From positions 361,699 through 425,698 of the forward strand of contig QEOQ01000427.1 in NCBI GenBank assembly GCA_010279815.1: 64,000 nt of DNA. The letters are read 5' to 3'. Source of the DNA: Brachionus plicatilis. Its lineage: Eukaryota > Rotifera > Eurotatoria > Ploima > Brachionidae. The notes below the pieces were generated by a model, which searched no databases, was not told the DNA's origin, and saw only the letters and a list, made by a program, of their open reading frames with translations. Position numbers and translations under genes: made by a program. Below are positions 24,237 through 35,475 of the stretch, in pieces (position 1 is the first letter of the stretch; every line of letters starts with the position of its first letter).

Positions 24237-27200
24237 TTAATTTCTTGATTCACATGCTTTACAACAATAAATTTTGAAAGGCACTGCATTTACAAATGAT
24301 TTTAATTCACAAAGATCAAAGTATTGAACAAAATAAACACACAATGCTTCATTAAAATTGCTGCAGACATCACTTTTTGTTGTTGTAGTTGTCGTTGTTT
24401 CAGTAGAGGATGAAGGTGAAGTGGTAGGATTGGTAAATTCTGTGGAATCATTACAAGATTTGCTACAAAATTTACTAAAAATTATATTTTCTATATAAGC
24501 AACTGAGTCACATTTGACTCCGGATTTTAAATAATGATCACATAGTTCATTGTCTAAATTTTCCAATTCAATAATCAGAGATTCATTTACTTGAATTATA
24601 AATGAATTGGAATCTTGTAGTCCTTTTATTCCCAAGTAGACAATATTTTGAAAAATATTTGATTCATTTTTTGGAATTCTAATTATTTTTTCGATGGTTT
24701 CTTGATTTGAAGTTTGAACGTCAGTTGTCTCTGCTATTTGGAAGTCGTTTGGATTTTGATTAGTAAATGAAAAAAATAATTTAACTCTTCCAAGAATTGC
24801 GTTTATCAAAACTTTTAAAGACCTTGAATTTAAATCGGCCACTTCATAAGAAAAATATTTTATTTTGTTCCTTCCAACCGCTATAGGATCAGTTTTGGGA
24901 GGAATTGGAGCTGGTATTAGACAAGATGCTTGCTTTATTTCATCAAATGACTGTAACACAGTACTGAAACTATCAATTAGGTATGTTCTTCCGGGGGAAG
25001 AAATTCCATTCAATTCATTGAAATTTAAATTTGAACCTACACCAATTGATATAACCGTAATCCCCATTGATTTTATTGAGCTAGCTACTTCTTCTGGGCG
25101 AAGTCTACCATTACTGGCACCATCAGTCACAACCAAAATAACTTTGCTCACTCCTAATGAAAATTAGAAAAAATATATATAAATGTATTAGTGGACCCTA
25201 CTAAAACACTGACCCCCATTTTTTTTGCAAAGCAAAAATGTTTTTTTAAAAGTTATATTATTTAGTTTGAATTTTTCTCTATTTTTTGAAAATTAAACTA
25301 GTTTTTATGCAAAATTTTTATTTTTTTGTGAAAATTTAATATTTTTATATTTTTAAAAACCTGACTCCCAACTGACCCCCCATATTTCTTGAAGAGAATT
25401 TAACGAGCTTTCTAAAAATGTGCCTAGTATTTCTCCAGGAAGTATTATTTTCGAGAATTTCAAATAATTTGATATAATGAGATCATTTTTTCAAATTAAA
25501 AACAAAAAAAAAATACTAATTTAACTATTTTATTCTTATTTTCCAATTTAATTAAATATAAGGCTTATTTTGTTTTTGAATTAAAATTTCTGTATAAAAA
25601 CTCATTTTTATTTAAAAGAAATTGTCGGAATTTTTCTTGTGCAAATTCGAATTTCTTATATCCGGTTTTTACAGTAATTGAAAAAAAATTTGAAAATTTT
25701 TTTTAACAAATTTTACTATTTAATCATATTTTTTCATAACTTTTCAAAATTAAGATAGGTGAAGCAGAGCTTTATATATGCGAGTAACGAGGCGTTAACT
25801 TTTTTTTTTAATTTGATATAAAAAAAATTGTCTTTAACAAAAAGCAAAACAAAAAAAATATTTTATTTTCTAAATTCATTTAATTTTTTTTTCCTTATTT
25901 TTCCTTGTGGAGTATAGGGAAATTTATTAATTCATTGGGTATAAAATAAATTGAAACTATTCATGATCGCATTTACTCACTTAGTGAAAAGTATTTTAAA
26001 AAAATATATTAAATAGTAACCCTATAATTTTAGAACTAATCGAAAATCAGACAGTAACAACCAAAAGAATTACTCAACAGACTCGTTTAATCTCATAAAA
26101 AAAAAAAAAAAAATTTTATTTTTTTTTATTTTATTTCTTTTACTTGTAAATGTTATAAACTGATTAATTAAACTACCAACTAACTTGAAGGCAAAAGAGT
26201 TCGCTCAAGCCTTCTCAAATCAATTAATTAACTATTGAAACTATTTTTTCATAAATTTTCAAAATTTTTATTAAAATGAATAGAATTGTAAAAATATTTG
26301 GCTTCTCATATTCAGTCAAAAATAATATTTTTTTAAAACAAGATAAAATTTCGCGCCACATGTTGGATTTTCATCACAAAACTGATTTCAAATTTTTTTA
26401 ACAAAATTTCCGACCACCATTTTTGGACACTAGTCGATATTACAGTGTCGATTTGACAAGTGAATTTACCTAAATTTACTTAAACTTAGGTTAAAATAAA
26501 AAGGCTAAAAAAAATGAATTTTTTATTATTTTCTAATAAATTTTGAAAAAAATTAGTTTCTATTTATTTGTTTATATTTTACCAAAATTTACTTTTTACC
26601 ATATTCTACCTATTTTACCTAAATTTATGTAAATTTACATAAAATAACCAGAAATCCACTTGTCAAATCGGCACTGTATATCATGTTTAATAAATAAGAA
26701 TATAAATGGAAAACAAGCTTTTTTGGAAAGCATTTTAAAAGAAAAATAAAATAATCAAGTACAAGTTATAATTTTTAAGTGGAATTTTTGAACGCTAATT
26801 TAACAGTTCTCTATTAAAGTAAAAGTAGTTACCTTTAGCAGGATCTCTAGCTCCATTTTCAGTATTGTACAAGGCTTTAGCAGCTTGAAGCGCTTCGCCT
26901 GTATAAGTGCTGCGGCTAAATTTTACAATTGAATCGACAGTATTTAACAAATTAGTTTTTGAAAATGTTGAGTCTAATCTTGTCACCGTGGCCACCGACG
27001 AAGAAAAATTAATGATACCTACTCGTGATTTATTTTCGCCAATCTCTATTTCATTTATTATATTTTTGGTAAATTCTAAGCTCTTTTGAAAGTCAGAAAA
27101 TGTAATACTTCCCGAAGAATCGAGGACAAACGTTAAGTCCATATCATTTGCACATTGACCATCACAGCATTTTATATTTGTTGGTCCAGCGCACTTACCA

Positions 27201-30200
27201 CTTACAGTATTTCCATTGCATCCACATAATTTATCGTCCGAAAAATCACTTGTACAAATTGGTAAACAAATGCCTTGATTGCCATTAATGGTACATTCTT
27301 CTCCGCTACCTTTCATTATATCCCCACACTGAAGCTCTTTGGCGGCCTTTTTTAAAAGATCCACTCGATCTGGAAGACCATTTAAGCCACCATTTATTAA
27401 ACCAGTAACTCGTGAAAAACCATAAAATGTTCCATCCGAAAATGTACCCAAATTTTCTCTTGTTCCATAAAGCCAGAACCATCTAGCTAATTTTGCTGCA
27501 ACCGAAGGAAATGCTGCTAATTCTGGCTGATTCTCTAAATCTATTCCAATAGCTTGTCCAGCTTTTTTGTAATTACTTCGACCTGTCAGTTGAATGTAAC
27601 CTCTTCCTTTATACTTTGAACCTTAAAATTTTACATTCAATGGTTCTACAAAAAGCCCAGAATCGGTAAAATGACGTTATTCTACGTAATTTTCGGTCAG
27701 CTAACGTAATATTACGAAAATAGAAGTCGGTAAGGATACGTAATTTTACGTAAAATTACCTGGTATTGTGAATTTCAAATACAAATAGAACAAAAATTCT
27801 TCATTTTTTGATTTATTAAAATTAAATAAAATGAAAAAAAGTAGAAAAAATACTGCTGTAAAGTGCAACATACTTTGTTGCAATTTTTTACTTAAAATGA
27901 AATTTTTATTTCCTTTTTTTAAGTAAATCGAATCAATAGTCTATTTAAATTTTATTGATTTTTTACTTAAGAAAAATTACATAAGGTAAAAAAGGTGCAA
28001 CAAAGTATGTTGCAGTATTTTTTCTAATATTTTTTATTAACTTTAATTTTAATTTATTAAAAAATGAAGAATTTTTGAGCTGTGTATTAAAATAGCATTG
28101 ATCAAAATAGCAAAATCATAATAGCGATATCATAATTGCAAAAATTACATGTTGTTTTAAAGTTCAAAATAACATTTTCAAATTAACAAAATAATTTTTG
28201 AATACTCAAATAACACGTTCACAATAGCTTATTCAAAATTGCAAGTTTGAAGCTAAATTAAATTGTTTGTTGTGAATGTTGTGAAATATAGTGTTAAGCG
28301 TGGACGTTATAACAAAAAAATTACTGAAGAAAATCCACCAACTTTTTCAATTGATTTATGGAATGTGCATGACAGGTTAATACAAGATTTACCTAAAACT
28401 AACAATGCTTATGAGTCCTGGCATAATTCATTCTCAGGTCTTTTGAACGTCCATCCATTGATATATGAATTAATCGATACTTTGATAAAAGAACAAAATA
28501 AAATGGAAACAATTTGGTTGAAGTTTAACAGTGGTTTAATTGTCAAAAATTCAACTTCATTAAATGATGATTCGTTTGTCAAAGTAATGAAAAAGTATGA
28601 TCCTTCAAAAAAATTAGAAACATTACACAATTTAGCTTTATTACTTATATAATTTTTGTTCTAATTGATAAATTAATTGATGTATGCTATTTTGAATTTA
28701 ATAAAAGTGTCGATATTCTAATTTTGTTATTTTGAATTCGCTAATTTAAACATTGTTATTTTAATACTTTAATTGCTATTCTAAACTTAGCTATTTTAAT
28801 TATGCTATTATGATAATTTTATTTTGATCAATGCTGTTTTGATTATTTACCGAATTTTTGTTCAATTTGTATTTGAAATTCACAATACCAAATTACCTAA
28901 GCTAACATAGAAATAGGCAAAATCTAGTAAAATCGTTTCTAAATGCTTACGGTCAAAAAAATTGAGGATTTTGGTCATAAAAATTTAAAATTGGCTTCTT
29001 CCAAAATATTTAATAAATTTTATTTTTAATTCTAACATTAACGTTTTTACTTAATTTTACGTAAAATTACACAATTTTTGGTATAATTTGGTAAATAAAG
29101 TTTTTAAAAAAAAAAAGAAAGAGATTTTATAATTTTCAAATCTCTTTGAACTGGATAAAATAAAGACTAATTTGGTGTCCAAGTTACTAGTATAATATAA
29201 TTTAAAGATATAATTTAGGATTTTAGAAATTTATATTTTTTTGGATGAAACAGCTGCCAGAATTGGTCATCAAGAACTGTTTCATTGGAGATTGGCATCT
29301 TACTTCTCTGTAAGCCTTCATTCTTCCAAAATTAAATATTTTGGGTGGAATTTCTTACAAAGGAGCAACACAGTTTGATGTTTAAATTTTATTGCTTTAA
29401 ATAATTAAAAATATGAAAGCGTTATTTTACTTCTCCTTTAAATAATCTAATAAAATTTTTTTTAAGATAGATGTAAGATGTAAAAGTAAGATGGCAATGT
29501 CAAATGAAACAGTTTTTTATGACCAATTCTGGCAGCTGTTTCATCCAAAAAAATAAAAAATTTTAAAATCTAAATTATATATTTAAATTATATTATATTA
29601 GTATCTTGGACACCAAATTAGTCTTTATTTTATCCAGCTCAAAGAGATGTGAAAATTATAGTATTGATTTCTTTTTTTTAAAAAAACTTTATTCGCCAAA
29701 TTATACCAAAATTTGTGTAATTTTACGTAAAATTAAGTAAGAAATGTTGAATTTTTTTTAACTTTTCGTTATTAAATTTTTTAAGTTTTTTGGAAAAGAA
29801 GCCAATTTTAAATTTTTTTTACCAAAATTCTCTTTTTTTTTGGACATAAGCATTTTGGAACAATTTCACTAAAATTTTCCTATTTTAATGTAAGCTTAGG
29901 TTATTTAACGCAAAATTACGTTTATTTCAAGGTCCTTTTTGGGAAGCTCTATTTTAAGGTCCTTTTTTTGGACAGCTCTATTTTAAGGTCCTTTTTTGGG
30001 AAGCTCTATTTTAAGGTCCTTTTTTTCGAAGCTCTATTTTCAAGGTCCTTTTTCCGACTTCTATTTACTTAAGATTACGTTAGCTGACCGAAAATTACGT
30101 AGATTAACGTAATTTAACCAATTTGAAAATTAAGAATGCCATTTTTAATTTTCAAATTGGATTGCGTGGGATATAAATTTTTTTTACCATCTCCAATTTG

Positions 30201-30647
30201 GTTATTTCCCAAATCAGTTCTTGAATCATATTTGTTGTTTAAATAAGAATCTGAACCAAGTTCCTCAGACTCTAAAAATTTTGCCGACTCATGCGCAAGT
30301 TGACTTATGAAAAAAGCCTTCTCGAAACATGTAGGATTGGCATTTGGCGCAATCAATACTTTACTTGCAACTTCAATTCTTTTATTTTTAGAAGATAGAA
30401 TATTTTCTAGTTGACTCTGACTGACTAATCTCGGATTTGCAGGAACAGTATTTGTTTCTTCAATGCAACATTTGAGATTGCCTGGACATTTGTTATTAAT
30501 GATAGCGCCAACGCAATCAGCTCTGTCGATACATGTTCCATCAAAATATGGTTCATAGCTGCTCTGGCATTTTTGACAACTAATTTTACTTGTAATCAAT
30601 GAAATAATAATCACCAATAGGCTCAGAATGAATTTCTGAAATTTCAT
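24237..30647 (-). CDS. Secreted GH19 chitinase-like / von Willebrand A fusion protein, 3 exons, 721 aa
   Basis: Exons 30647-30188, 27621-26833 and 25153-24237; introns 2566 and 1679 bp, GT-AG, phases 1 and 1. Order: signal peptide (about 1-24, KFILSLLVIIISLITS); Cys-rich module (25-62, ending CPGNLKCC); GH19 domain (about 75-250) with AHESAKF (Glu120, likely catalytic acid), SEEL (128-129), DLGNNQIGDG and, across the intron, KGRGYIQLTGRSNY; a second Cys-rich module (CAGPTNIKCCDGQC, about 297-310); vWA domain from residue 314 with a complete MIDAS set (DSSGS, Thr of TYTGEAL, Asp of VVTDGAS); Thr-rich linker (TETTTTTTT); C-terminal six-Cys module resembling ShKT. GH19 enzymes cleave beta-1,4-GlcNAc polymers (chitin, sometimes peptidoglycan). 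The fusion suggests an enzyme anchored to or binding matrix, but activity is not shown. The intron separating the GH19 halves carries nested transposons. Confidence 0.88.
25154..26832 (-). other. Intron 2 of the GH19-vWA gene
   Basis: The intron is bounded by AAAG|GTAACT and TCATTAG|GAGTG. It contains a small Tc1/mariner-type MITE (26443-26676) and no other recognisable feature. Confidence 0.85.
26443..26676. mobile_element. Tc1/mariner-type MITE, 234 bp
   Basis: The ends are CAGTGTCGATTTGACAAGTG and CACTTGTCAAATCGGCACTG, inverted with two mismatches. TA dinucleotides flank both sides (26441-26442 and 26677-26678), as expected for TA-targeting Tc1/mariner elements. The interior repeats CTAAATTTACTTAA motifs and has no ORF. 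Confidence 0.85.
27761..28890 (+). mobile_element. Nested MULE-derived element carrying a transposase C-terminal fragment
   Basis: The ends TGGTATTGTGAATTTCAAAT and ATTTGAAATTCACAATACCA are perfect inverted repeats. AATTACC flanks both sides (7-8 bp duplication). The inner part next to the left end contains a second hairpin (CAACATACTTTGTTGCA / TGCAACAAAGTATGTTG region, 27840-28040) that is shared with a MITE at 38880-39240. On the plus strand at about 28263-28652 a frame reads IDLWNVHDRLIQDLPKTNNA...ESWHNSFSGLLNVHP, the C-terminal TNN..E.WH motif of invertebrate MULE transposases. The catalytic domain is missing. Confidence 0.75.
28263..28652 (+). pseudogene. MULE transposase C-terminal fragment
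   Basis: Encodes about 129 codons with the family block LWNVHDRLIQDLPKTNNAYE and SWHNSFSGLLNVHPLIYELI, then a Lys/Glu-rich helix and a stop. It begins without a recognisable catalytic DDE region, so it cannot be an active transposase. Confidence 0.7.
29930..30052. repeat. Short tandem repeat, ~28 bp unit, about 4.5 copies
   Basis: Unit AAGGTCCTTTTTTGGGAAGC + TCTATTTT is repeated with small changes (GGACAGC, TTCGAAGC), forming the inner edge of the right end of the large foldback. Confidence 0.85.
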
Positions 30648-30965
30648 TTTAATTTTTTAATTTTCAATATAAGTTTAAAAGAATTTAATGTTACAATTAT
30701 TTATACTTATTAGAATCAAATAGACGATGAAATTACATTAAATACTTAAAAAAATTTGTTATTTTCTTTTAATTTTGTTTGAACAAAGGTAAACTTAAAC
30801 AAATACTGTTCGCAAAACGCCAGAAAGCTCAAAATATCATTATTTAATTAGAAATTTTCTGTTAGATTTTTATTATTCAAAACTTAAATATATAAACTAG
30901 TAGTTACCGTTGCTTCGTTGCAGTAATTATCTTAGTTTTTTAATAACACCAAGAAAAAAAATAAA

Positions 30966-31728
30966 AAGGACGGTTTGCATGTATTTTCACATCAAGATAT
31001 TGGCCTTATTTACACGTACTAATAAAATAGAGTTCTTGTGTTTTTTACTAATGCGACGACGATATTTTTTTATGACTCCCTTTTTGCAGAAATCAGTCCT
31101 AAGACCACATTCAGCACACTTTTCAATAGTTTTGGGCATTTTTTCTTCTTAAATTAATTAAGTAAAACTAGGAAAAAGATTTTAGAATATTGAAAAAAGA
31201 TTTTAATCAGTTTTATTGAATATGTATGTATAGTTTATAAAAAAAAATTTAAATTTTCTTTGAAAAAAAGTAAAAAAAAAAGCATTTTTTTTTGTTTTTC
31301 ATATTTTAATTCAATTTTTTTCAGTCAATTTTTGGCATAACATCATGAAAATTTGAATCCAAGTAAATTTTTAGATGCTGAATACTCTTAAAAAAAACGT
31401 CAAAGTACAAAAACTAACAAAAACTTTGAATTAAAATATCTCACTCATAACAAAAATTTTATTAAATTTTGATAATGCACTATAAACTAGACTTTATGCT
31501 CTTTCATAATTGTATTTGATAAATTTTGTCGAGTGTTCAGTTCTTGAGATTTTCTTGCTCAAAAAAAATGTATTTTTTAAGTATCCCTACTTTGAGTGCG
31601 TATATCTCTGGAATGAGACAATTTGGAAAAAAAATAAAATCATATTTTTAACACACAAGAATTCTATTTTATTAGTACGTGTAAATAAGCCCAATATCTT
31701 GATGTGAAAATACGTGCAAACCGTTCTT
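30966..31728. repeat. Foldback with ~80 bp arms encoding the same peptide
   Basis: The arms 30966-31046 and 31647-31728 are inverted copies (GGTTTGCATGTATTTTCACA against TGTGAAAATACGTGCAAACC). Read outward-in, both encode HKNSILLVRVNK(A/P)NILM followed by a stop. The left arm extends on the minus strand to MPKTIEKCAECGLRTDFCKK, a short Cys-pair peptide of unknown origin. Probably transposon-derived. Confidence 0.7.
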
Positions 31729-31945
31729 TAAAGAACTATGCCATACTTTCAGACTCCTTTTTTCTCAAATTTGGAATTTAACTTAGGCATGCTTGAAAAT
31801 TTGGCGAACAACTTTAATTTTTTGCATCAAAAATATAGGCATTTTGTATACAAATAAACTAATTGTTTTTCAATTCTATGCTTTTTAGTAATTAATCTTT
31901 GGCGATGATATTTGAGTCATTTCTTTTAAATAAAGATTAAATCTC

Positions 31946-32126
31946 CCCCTAAGTCTACCGATTTAAATCCAATTGAACTTATGTGGACCGAGTTAAAACA
32001 GCATGTTAAGATGAGAATGATTTTATCTGAAGCTGATGTAGAAATGGCAGTCAAAGATTTCGAACAATCTTTAACGAAAGAAAAATGCCTCAAAAACGCG
32101 GAAGAGGACGTCCACCAAAGTCATTA
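31946..32126 (+). pseudogene. Tc1/mariner-like transposase C-terminal fragment
   Basis: A plus-strand frame reads PKSTDLNPIELMWTELKQHV followed by EADVEMAVKDFEQSLTKEKC. This matches the SPDLNPIE.xW..LK..V block that contains the third catalytic acidic residue of DDE/D Tc1-like transposases. Nothing upstream in frame supplies the rest of the enzyme. Confidence 0.75.
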
Positions 32127-32812
32127 AATGCTCAAAATAGTTACTTCTATATTTTTACATCATGTAAAAATAAAAATATACAGTACTGCTATGATTTTCT
32201 GTTTTAACGTAATTTTACGTAGTTTTACGTAAAATTACCTGAAATTACATAAATTCTTGTAAGAAGTGAAAATTTGAAAAAACACATTTAAAAATGGTTT
32301 TTATTAGTTTTTATTTTCAATTTAATCTTTAATAAAATATTAATATAAATTAAGGAAATTAAAGTGGTTATAGAATAGTGATGGGAGATTTCTCTTTAAT
32401 TTAGTTAATTTATTTTCAGTCGACTAATTTTTAGTTAACCAATTTTTAGTCGACTAAAAATAAGTAAAGCAATTTACGTAAAAACTACGTAAATTTTTGT
32501 AATTTCACATAAAATTGCGTAAAAACAGAAAATCAAAGCAGTACTGTATATACTGATCATTGATCGTTATTATAAACTAGAGAATCCATTTTATTGTAAA
32601 AAATGTGGAAAATAATATAGGTTTTATTTTAAAGTAAAGAATTTATAAAATTTTTATTTGGTATCCAATATTTTTTTGTTTCATTTGTAACAATATTCGA
32701 AGATATTTATTCCAAGTCAAAAGCTTAAATCCAAATTTTTACATGATGTAAAATATAGAAGTAACTATTTTGAACATTTAATGACTTATGTGGACGTTCT
32801 CTTCTGCGTTTT
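32083..32812. repeat. Inverted repeat around the TA-flanked MITE
   Basis: The arm 32083-32166 (AAAAACGCGGAAGAGGACGT ... ACATCATGTAAAAA) returns inverted at 32737-32812. The left arm overlaps a start ATGCCTCAAAAACGC encoding QKRGRGRPPKS, an AT-hook-like basic patch. The right arm on the minus strand encodes QKRRRERPHKS after SNIEDAVESSIRAPLSNT. Both look like remnants of transposon proteins. Confidence 0.6.
32181..32548. mobile_element. Tc1/mariner-type MITE, 368 bp
   Basis: The ends CAGTACTGCTATGATTTTCT and AGAAAATCAAAGCAGTACTG are inverted repeats, flanked by TA on both sides (32179-32180, 32549-32550). The sub-terminal parts are dense in ACGTAAAATTAC motifs. No ORF. Confidence 0.88.
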
Positions 32813-33779
32813 TGAGCTAATGGTTTAATTGAAATGCTTGAAGCTACTTGATCAGTATTACTAAGAGGGGCCCGTATCGAGCTTTCAACAGCATCTTCAA
32901 TATTACTTGATTTTTATGGCATAACTGGCTGCAATTTATTTTTCCAGTACATCACAATGAAACCATAGAAAAAACTAATAAAATTAAAATTTTTAAATGA
33001 TTTGCAAATATTAAAAATAACTAATATTTTTTTAATATTTAAAGTTGAATTGAAGAAATATATCTTAACAATATGGAATTTAACAAGGCCTGGTTAAATT
33101 CAATCTAAAGCTTGAAAAAAAATATATTAAAGAAATTAAATTTTTCTTGTGATGAAAACTGTTGAAAATTTTTTCGTTAATTTGTTAATGAAAAATCCTC
33201 GTGGCAAATCACTGTTTTATTATTTTATTTTTTAATTTTTAATTATTAAAAGCTATCGTATTCTTTTGTTCGATGTTGCAGCATCATAAATCGAAACACA
33301 GCTTTAGTGCATACATTAAATACCATCTCGTCCATGTTAAAGCATTCTTATATTTTAGCGCATGCTCCAAAGACATGTTTTGAACCTTGGATCACAAAAA
33401 AATAGACTTAATGCTAAATTAAAACTAAAAACTCGATTTTAATGCAGATACGGTATTTTTTAATTAATTATTTTTGAATTTTTTTTAAATTTAAATAAAG
33501 TAAGAAGGTAGGCAAAAATGTTTTTTTTATTTTATTATTATTCTATAAGTTAAGAAATTTTATTGTCATAAAAAGGTATTTTTAGATTATAAAATTTGAC
33601 ATTAGCTTTTTAGAAACTTTAGTGGGAATTTTTAAGTTATCAACAATAAAATGATGAAATTCTCACCTTTTTTTATACTTTATTATAAAGTTGGTCTTGT
33701 AGACTCTTTCAAATTTGTCATGTCTATTTTAATTTTTTGTTAGGAAACAAATAGAGATTTTTTTGTCTATTTACATTTT

Positions 33780-34624
33780 CTTCGGTCGCACAAAAATACG
33801 TAATTTTACGCGAAATTACCGGAAATTATGTAAAATTACCAAAGTGAAAAAAAGTAAATTTACCGGATTTTACGTAAAATTACGTAAATTTTATATAACC
33901 ACTTTAATTACCTTATTTTTTATTAAAATTTTTTTTAAAGATAAAATTGAAAATAAATGATGAATCATATGATCATAAATAATGATCATAAATGTCAATA
34001 TGCCGGTCTGTCAAGAAATTTTTTTTCTTAGAAATTGATCATTTAACGATACTTCTACGAAATCGTCTAAATTTTTTTATTAAAAGAAATTATTATTCTT
34101 GAAAAATAAATAGAAGATTTTGGAGAGTAAAAAAAATTTAGACGAAATTTAAAAAAAAATTATTAATTTAAAAAAGGTTTTTATTTAGTTTTTATTTTCA
34201 ATTTAATTTTTAAAAAAAATTTAATAAAAAATAAGGTAATTAAAGTGGTTATAGAAATAAATGGAGATTTGTCGAATCGTTGAATTACATTGGGCTGTGT
34301 ATGATTGAATTTTTTTTTTTTGCCTTTTTGTTTATTGTATGCAATTAACTTTTTCAAAATTTGTACAAAATTTACATTTTTTTACTTTTTTTTACTAAAA
34401 ATTACCAATATTAAATAAAATTTCACGTAAAATTAGGTGAAAAAATGTAATTTCTTTTTTTTCGAATTCAGGCCCAAAAATTGTCAAAAAATGTCAAAAT
34501 TCTCAAAAAAAATATTAATTTTTGGAATTTTTACTTATTAAAAAAATTTACGTAACGTAATTTACGTAATTTCCGGTAATTTCACGTAAAATTACGTAAA
34601 AACAGTTTATCATGGCAGTACTGT
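33780..34624. mobile_element. Decayed relative of the 32181 MITE
   Basis: The right end CATGGCAGTACTG followed by TA, and ACGTAAAATTACGTAAAAAC next to it, match the MITE at 32181. The internal inverted pair TATAACCACTTTAATTACCT (33893) / AGGTAATTAAAGTGGTTATA (34235) is shared with the interior of that element. The left terminus is not recognisable. Confidence 0.55.
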
Positions 34625-34689
34625 ATATTATTGACTATGTCTTAAGAATAAAATGTAAAAGTCAAAGTTAAAATTTGTGTTAAAAATAA

Positions 34690-35010
34690 TGTTTTTTGGC
34701 AAAGTGTAATTTATTGTACATTTTTATATTTTTACATTTTTACATTTTTGAGAGAAAAAAAAAATTTCAAAATCAAAAAATCTTAAAAATTTTCATTCAA
34801 GAGAAGTAATAATAAATTCGCAATTAATTAAAAGGGATTTTCAAAAAATTATCCTTGGTTTTTACATTTAAATTTTTCTAAAACTCCTTTTCAAGTAATT
34901 ACGAATTTATTATTACTTTTCTTGAGTGAAAATTTTTTTAGATTTTTAGATTTTAAGATTTTTTTTTCTCTCAAAAATGTAAAAATAAAAAAATGTACAA
35001 TAAATTACAT
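34690..35010. repeat. Foldback repeat, half-copy adjoins the assembly gap
   Basis: Near-palindromic around 34830-34880: TGTACATTTTTATATTTTTA...GAGAGAAAAAAAAA against TTTTTTTTCTCTCAAAAATG...TGTACA, with inner arms GCGAATTTATTATTACTTCT-type. The stretch from AATTAAAAGGGATTT (34827) to the end is repeated almost unchanged at 42008-42206. Confidence 0.8.
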
Positions 35011-35475
35011 TTAGTCTGTTTTTTCACATTTCTTCACAATATTTTTATTTATCAATTTAAATATTTTGTCATAAATTTTCTTTCTTCTTTTAATAAAAAA
35101 AAAAAAATTTCTTTAAAATAAATGAAAATTAAGTCTTTAGGAAAAAATTAATTTTCTACTAAAATATTTAATTGTAGCTTTTTATTCTTGGCTTTTTTTT
35201 GTGAAAACAAAAAAATTGAAATAAAAAACAAAGTTAACAAAAAATTGACGCTTCAAAATTTGAAATATTGCAAAATAATTTGCAGCAAAAATCAAAAGCT
35301 TTGAGTTGAAAAAAAATTCAATTCGCGTACAGCAACAAAAATTTCTCATTTCAATGCCTATTTGGTTCTCTTATGCATCAAGCTTTGATTAAACTAATAA
35401 ATTTTTTCTCTCCAGCATATCTAAATTTCATACATATTTAATTTAGAGTGAAAAAAAATTTCAGCTTGGCTAAAG

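Larger units (their letters stand above)
27665..30119. mobile_element. Large foldback transposon inside intron 1 of the GH19-vWA gene, split by a MULE insertion
   Basis: The terminal ~65 bp (GGTAAAATGACGTTATTCTA... and its inverse ending at 30119) are inverted repeats sharing TTTTCGGTCAGCTAACGTAA. The arms continue inward on the left (28884-29390) and right (29460-29930). They share the TGGTGTCCAAG / CTTGGACACCA block and the AACAGCTGCCAGAATTGGTC / GACCAATTCTGGCAGCTGTT block. The left arm is interrupted exactly by the 27761-28890 element. No ORF belongs to the foldback itself. No convincing target duplication was found. Confidence 0.8.
30648..35475. other. Gene-free interval of transposon debris
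   Basis: No host gene is recognised between the GH19-vWA start and UQCR10. Bounded or recognisable pieces are listed separately: foldback 30966-31728, transposase fragment 31946-32126, TA-flanked MITE 32181-32548, decayed sibling 33780-34624 and foldback 34690-35010. A short coding-like minus-strand patch at about 33260-33420 (GSKHVFGACAK..., NMDEMVFNVCTKAVF) is unidentified. Confidence 0.6.

Noticed and set aside
33763..33960. Plus-strand 65-codon frame
   Set aside because: Made of translated ACGTAAAATTAC motifs of the decayed MITE.
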